From positions 62,001 to 126,000 of the forward strand of contig JAKOGH010000652.1 in the NCBI GenBank assembly GCA_024811115.1: a stretch of 64,000 nucleotides of DNA, read 5' to 3'. The stretch's first letter is position 1. Every line of letters begins with the position of its first letter. Of this stretch, positions 62,981-64,000 are shown piece after piece. Both the position numbers and the translations under genes were made by a program. Origin of the DNA: Terana coerulea. Its lineage: Eukaryota > Basidiomycota > Agaricomycetes > Polyporales > Phanerochaetaceae. Below the pieces are notes generated by a model that was not told where the DNA came from, did no database searches, and saw only the letters and a program-made list of their open reading frames with translations.

Positions 62981-64000
62981 ATGGCCTCACAGCCCGGACA
63001 GGACGCCAAGTTCTTCCAGCGCGGAAAGATACAGGTGCGTGCGCCCCCGCCATCCCCCCGTCTGCCGCGGCACTGCACGCCCGTCCCTCTCTGCAGGAGT
63101 TCCGTGCCGAGCTGCAGGCGGCGGAGTCCAAGGACAAGAAGTTCGTGAAGCGGAAGACGGTGCTGAAGAAGATTGTGGCGAACATTACTATGGGGAACGA
63201 CAGTCCGTGCGCTTTGCCCGCTTATTCGTGCTCGAGGAGTGACCCGTGCCCTGCCTCCGACAGTGTCGCCGCTGTTCACCGACGTTGTTCAGTGCCTGGG
63301 TATACCGCTGCTTGAAATCAAGAAGAGTGCGTGGTTGCCCCATTCTATGCGACGCGTCACTAATGAGCATGTTAGTGGTCTACCTGTTCCTCGTATGCTA
63401 TGGTAGGTCAAAGGCGGAACAAATACATCTGGTGATACCAAGCTTTCTACAGGTACATCACATTTACATTACTCAACACATGATGTTATTTATTGAAGAG
63501 TTTTAGGACTGTAATGACCGAAACCCTCTAATTCGCGCCTTGGCCATTCGCACCATGTCATACATCCCAATACCAGTCGTGACAGAGAACCTCACGGAGC
63601 AACTGCGACATTGCTTGAAGGATCGAGATCCATACGTGCGCAAGACCGCCGCAATATGTGTGGCGAAGCTTTACACTGCCGACCCCCGACGCGCGGAGAA
63701 GGGTGGCTTCGTAGAGATGCTGCGGGACCTCCTGCTGGACACGAACGCCACTGTGGTGTCCAACGCGGTCGCCGCGTTGTCGGAAATTGGCGACAGACAA
63801 GATGGTGTTATATTCAAGCTGAACCTGACGGTCGCAAACCGGCTCCTCGCAGCTCTGGGTGAGAGCTCCGAGTATGTCACCTCCGTTGTGGCTCGGTCTG
63901 CGATGCTGACTGAGGTTTCAGGTGGGGTCAGATATACATCCTCGATTCGCTGTTGCGTTATGTCCCAGAGCAGCACTCTGACGCGGAAGTCATGGCTGAA
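62981..64000 (+). CDS. APL2: AP-1 complex beta-adaptin, 5' part (cut by window end)
   Basis: This is the large beta subunit of a clathrin adaptor acting in Golgi-endosome vesicle sorting. Start MASQPGQDAKFFQRGKIQ. After an intron come EFRAELQAAESKDKKFVKRK and TVLKKIVANITMGND, then SPLFTDVVQCLGIPLLEIKK and MVYLFLVCYGRSKAEQIHLV. The helical repeat exon reads NPLIRALAIRTMSYIPIPVV, DPYVRKTAAICVAKLYTADP and DTNATVVSNAVAALSEIGD. The final visible exon has QIYILDSLLRYVPEQ. This is the conserved trunk of beta-adaptins. The N-terminal sequence fits AP-1 or AP-1/AP-2 beta better than AP-3 or COPI, but the appendage needed to decide lies outside the window. Confidence 0.88.

Overview
The window looks like nuclear DNA of a basidiomycete, most likely an Agaricomycete. 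Genes are dense, on both strands, and broken by many short GT-AG introns of about 50-75 bp. The proteins are fungal housekeeping types, and there are no prokaryote-style operons. All CDS spans below run from start to stop codon and include introns. Splice sites were read by eye.

Layout: 0-4 kb has a hypothetical gene and a cyclin of the CTK2/cyclin K type. 4-10.4 kb has POP4 (RNase P/MRP) and eIF2B-alpha (GCN3), both on the minus strand, separated by 3.6 kb with no gene I could resolve. 12-21.5 kb has a small hypothetical gene and a very large XMAP215/Stu2 microtubule polymerase gene with five TOG-like blocks. 21.9-34 kb is the most unusual stretch: two glycerol-3-phosphate acyltransferase paralogs (SCT1 type) and two FAD monooxygenase paralogs lie interleaved and in opposite orientations around methionine aminopeptidase 1. 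34-45 kb has APC5, NOC3, a TEA/ATTS transcription factor and the ESCRT-I subunit VPS23. 46-54 kb has an inner nuclear membrane protein (Src1/Heh/MAN1), mitochondrial sulfide:quinone oxidoreductase and an Mso1-like gene. 55-61 kb has a secreted cupredoxin with a Ser/Tyr/Gly-rich repeat, a tandem pair of caffeoyl-CoA-type O-methyltransferases and kynureninase. 61.5-64 kb has a NEPRO/Rmp1-like gene and the 5' part of beta-adaptin, cut by the window end.

Two cross-cutting observations matter most. First, the tandem O-methyltransferases share a duplicated promoter carrying a perfectly conserved 25-bp block with a paired GATA motif. The duplication junction can be placed within about 10 bp of one stop codon and inside the 3' end of kynureninase. 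Second, single-base frame breaks recur in GC-rich exons (acyltransferase B, monooxygenase B, NOC3, VPS23, sulfide:quinone oxidoreductase, Mso1-like). Because some of these are essential single-copy genes elsewhere, indel errors in the sequence are the simplest general explanation. The breaks in the duplicated genes should therefore not be read as proof of pseudogenes without re-sequencing.
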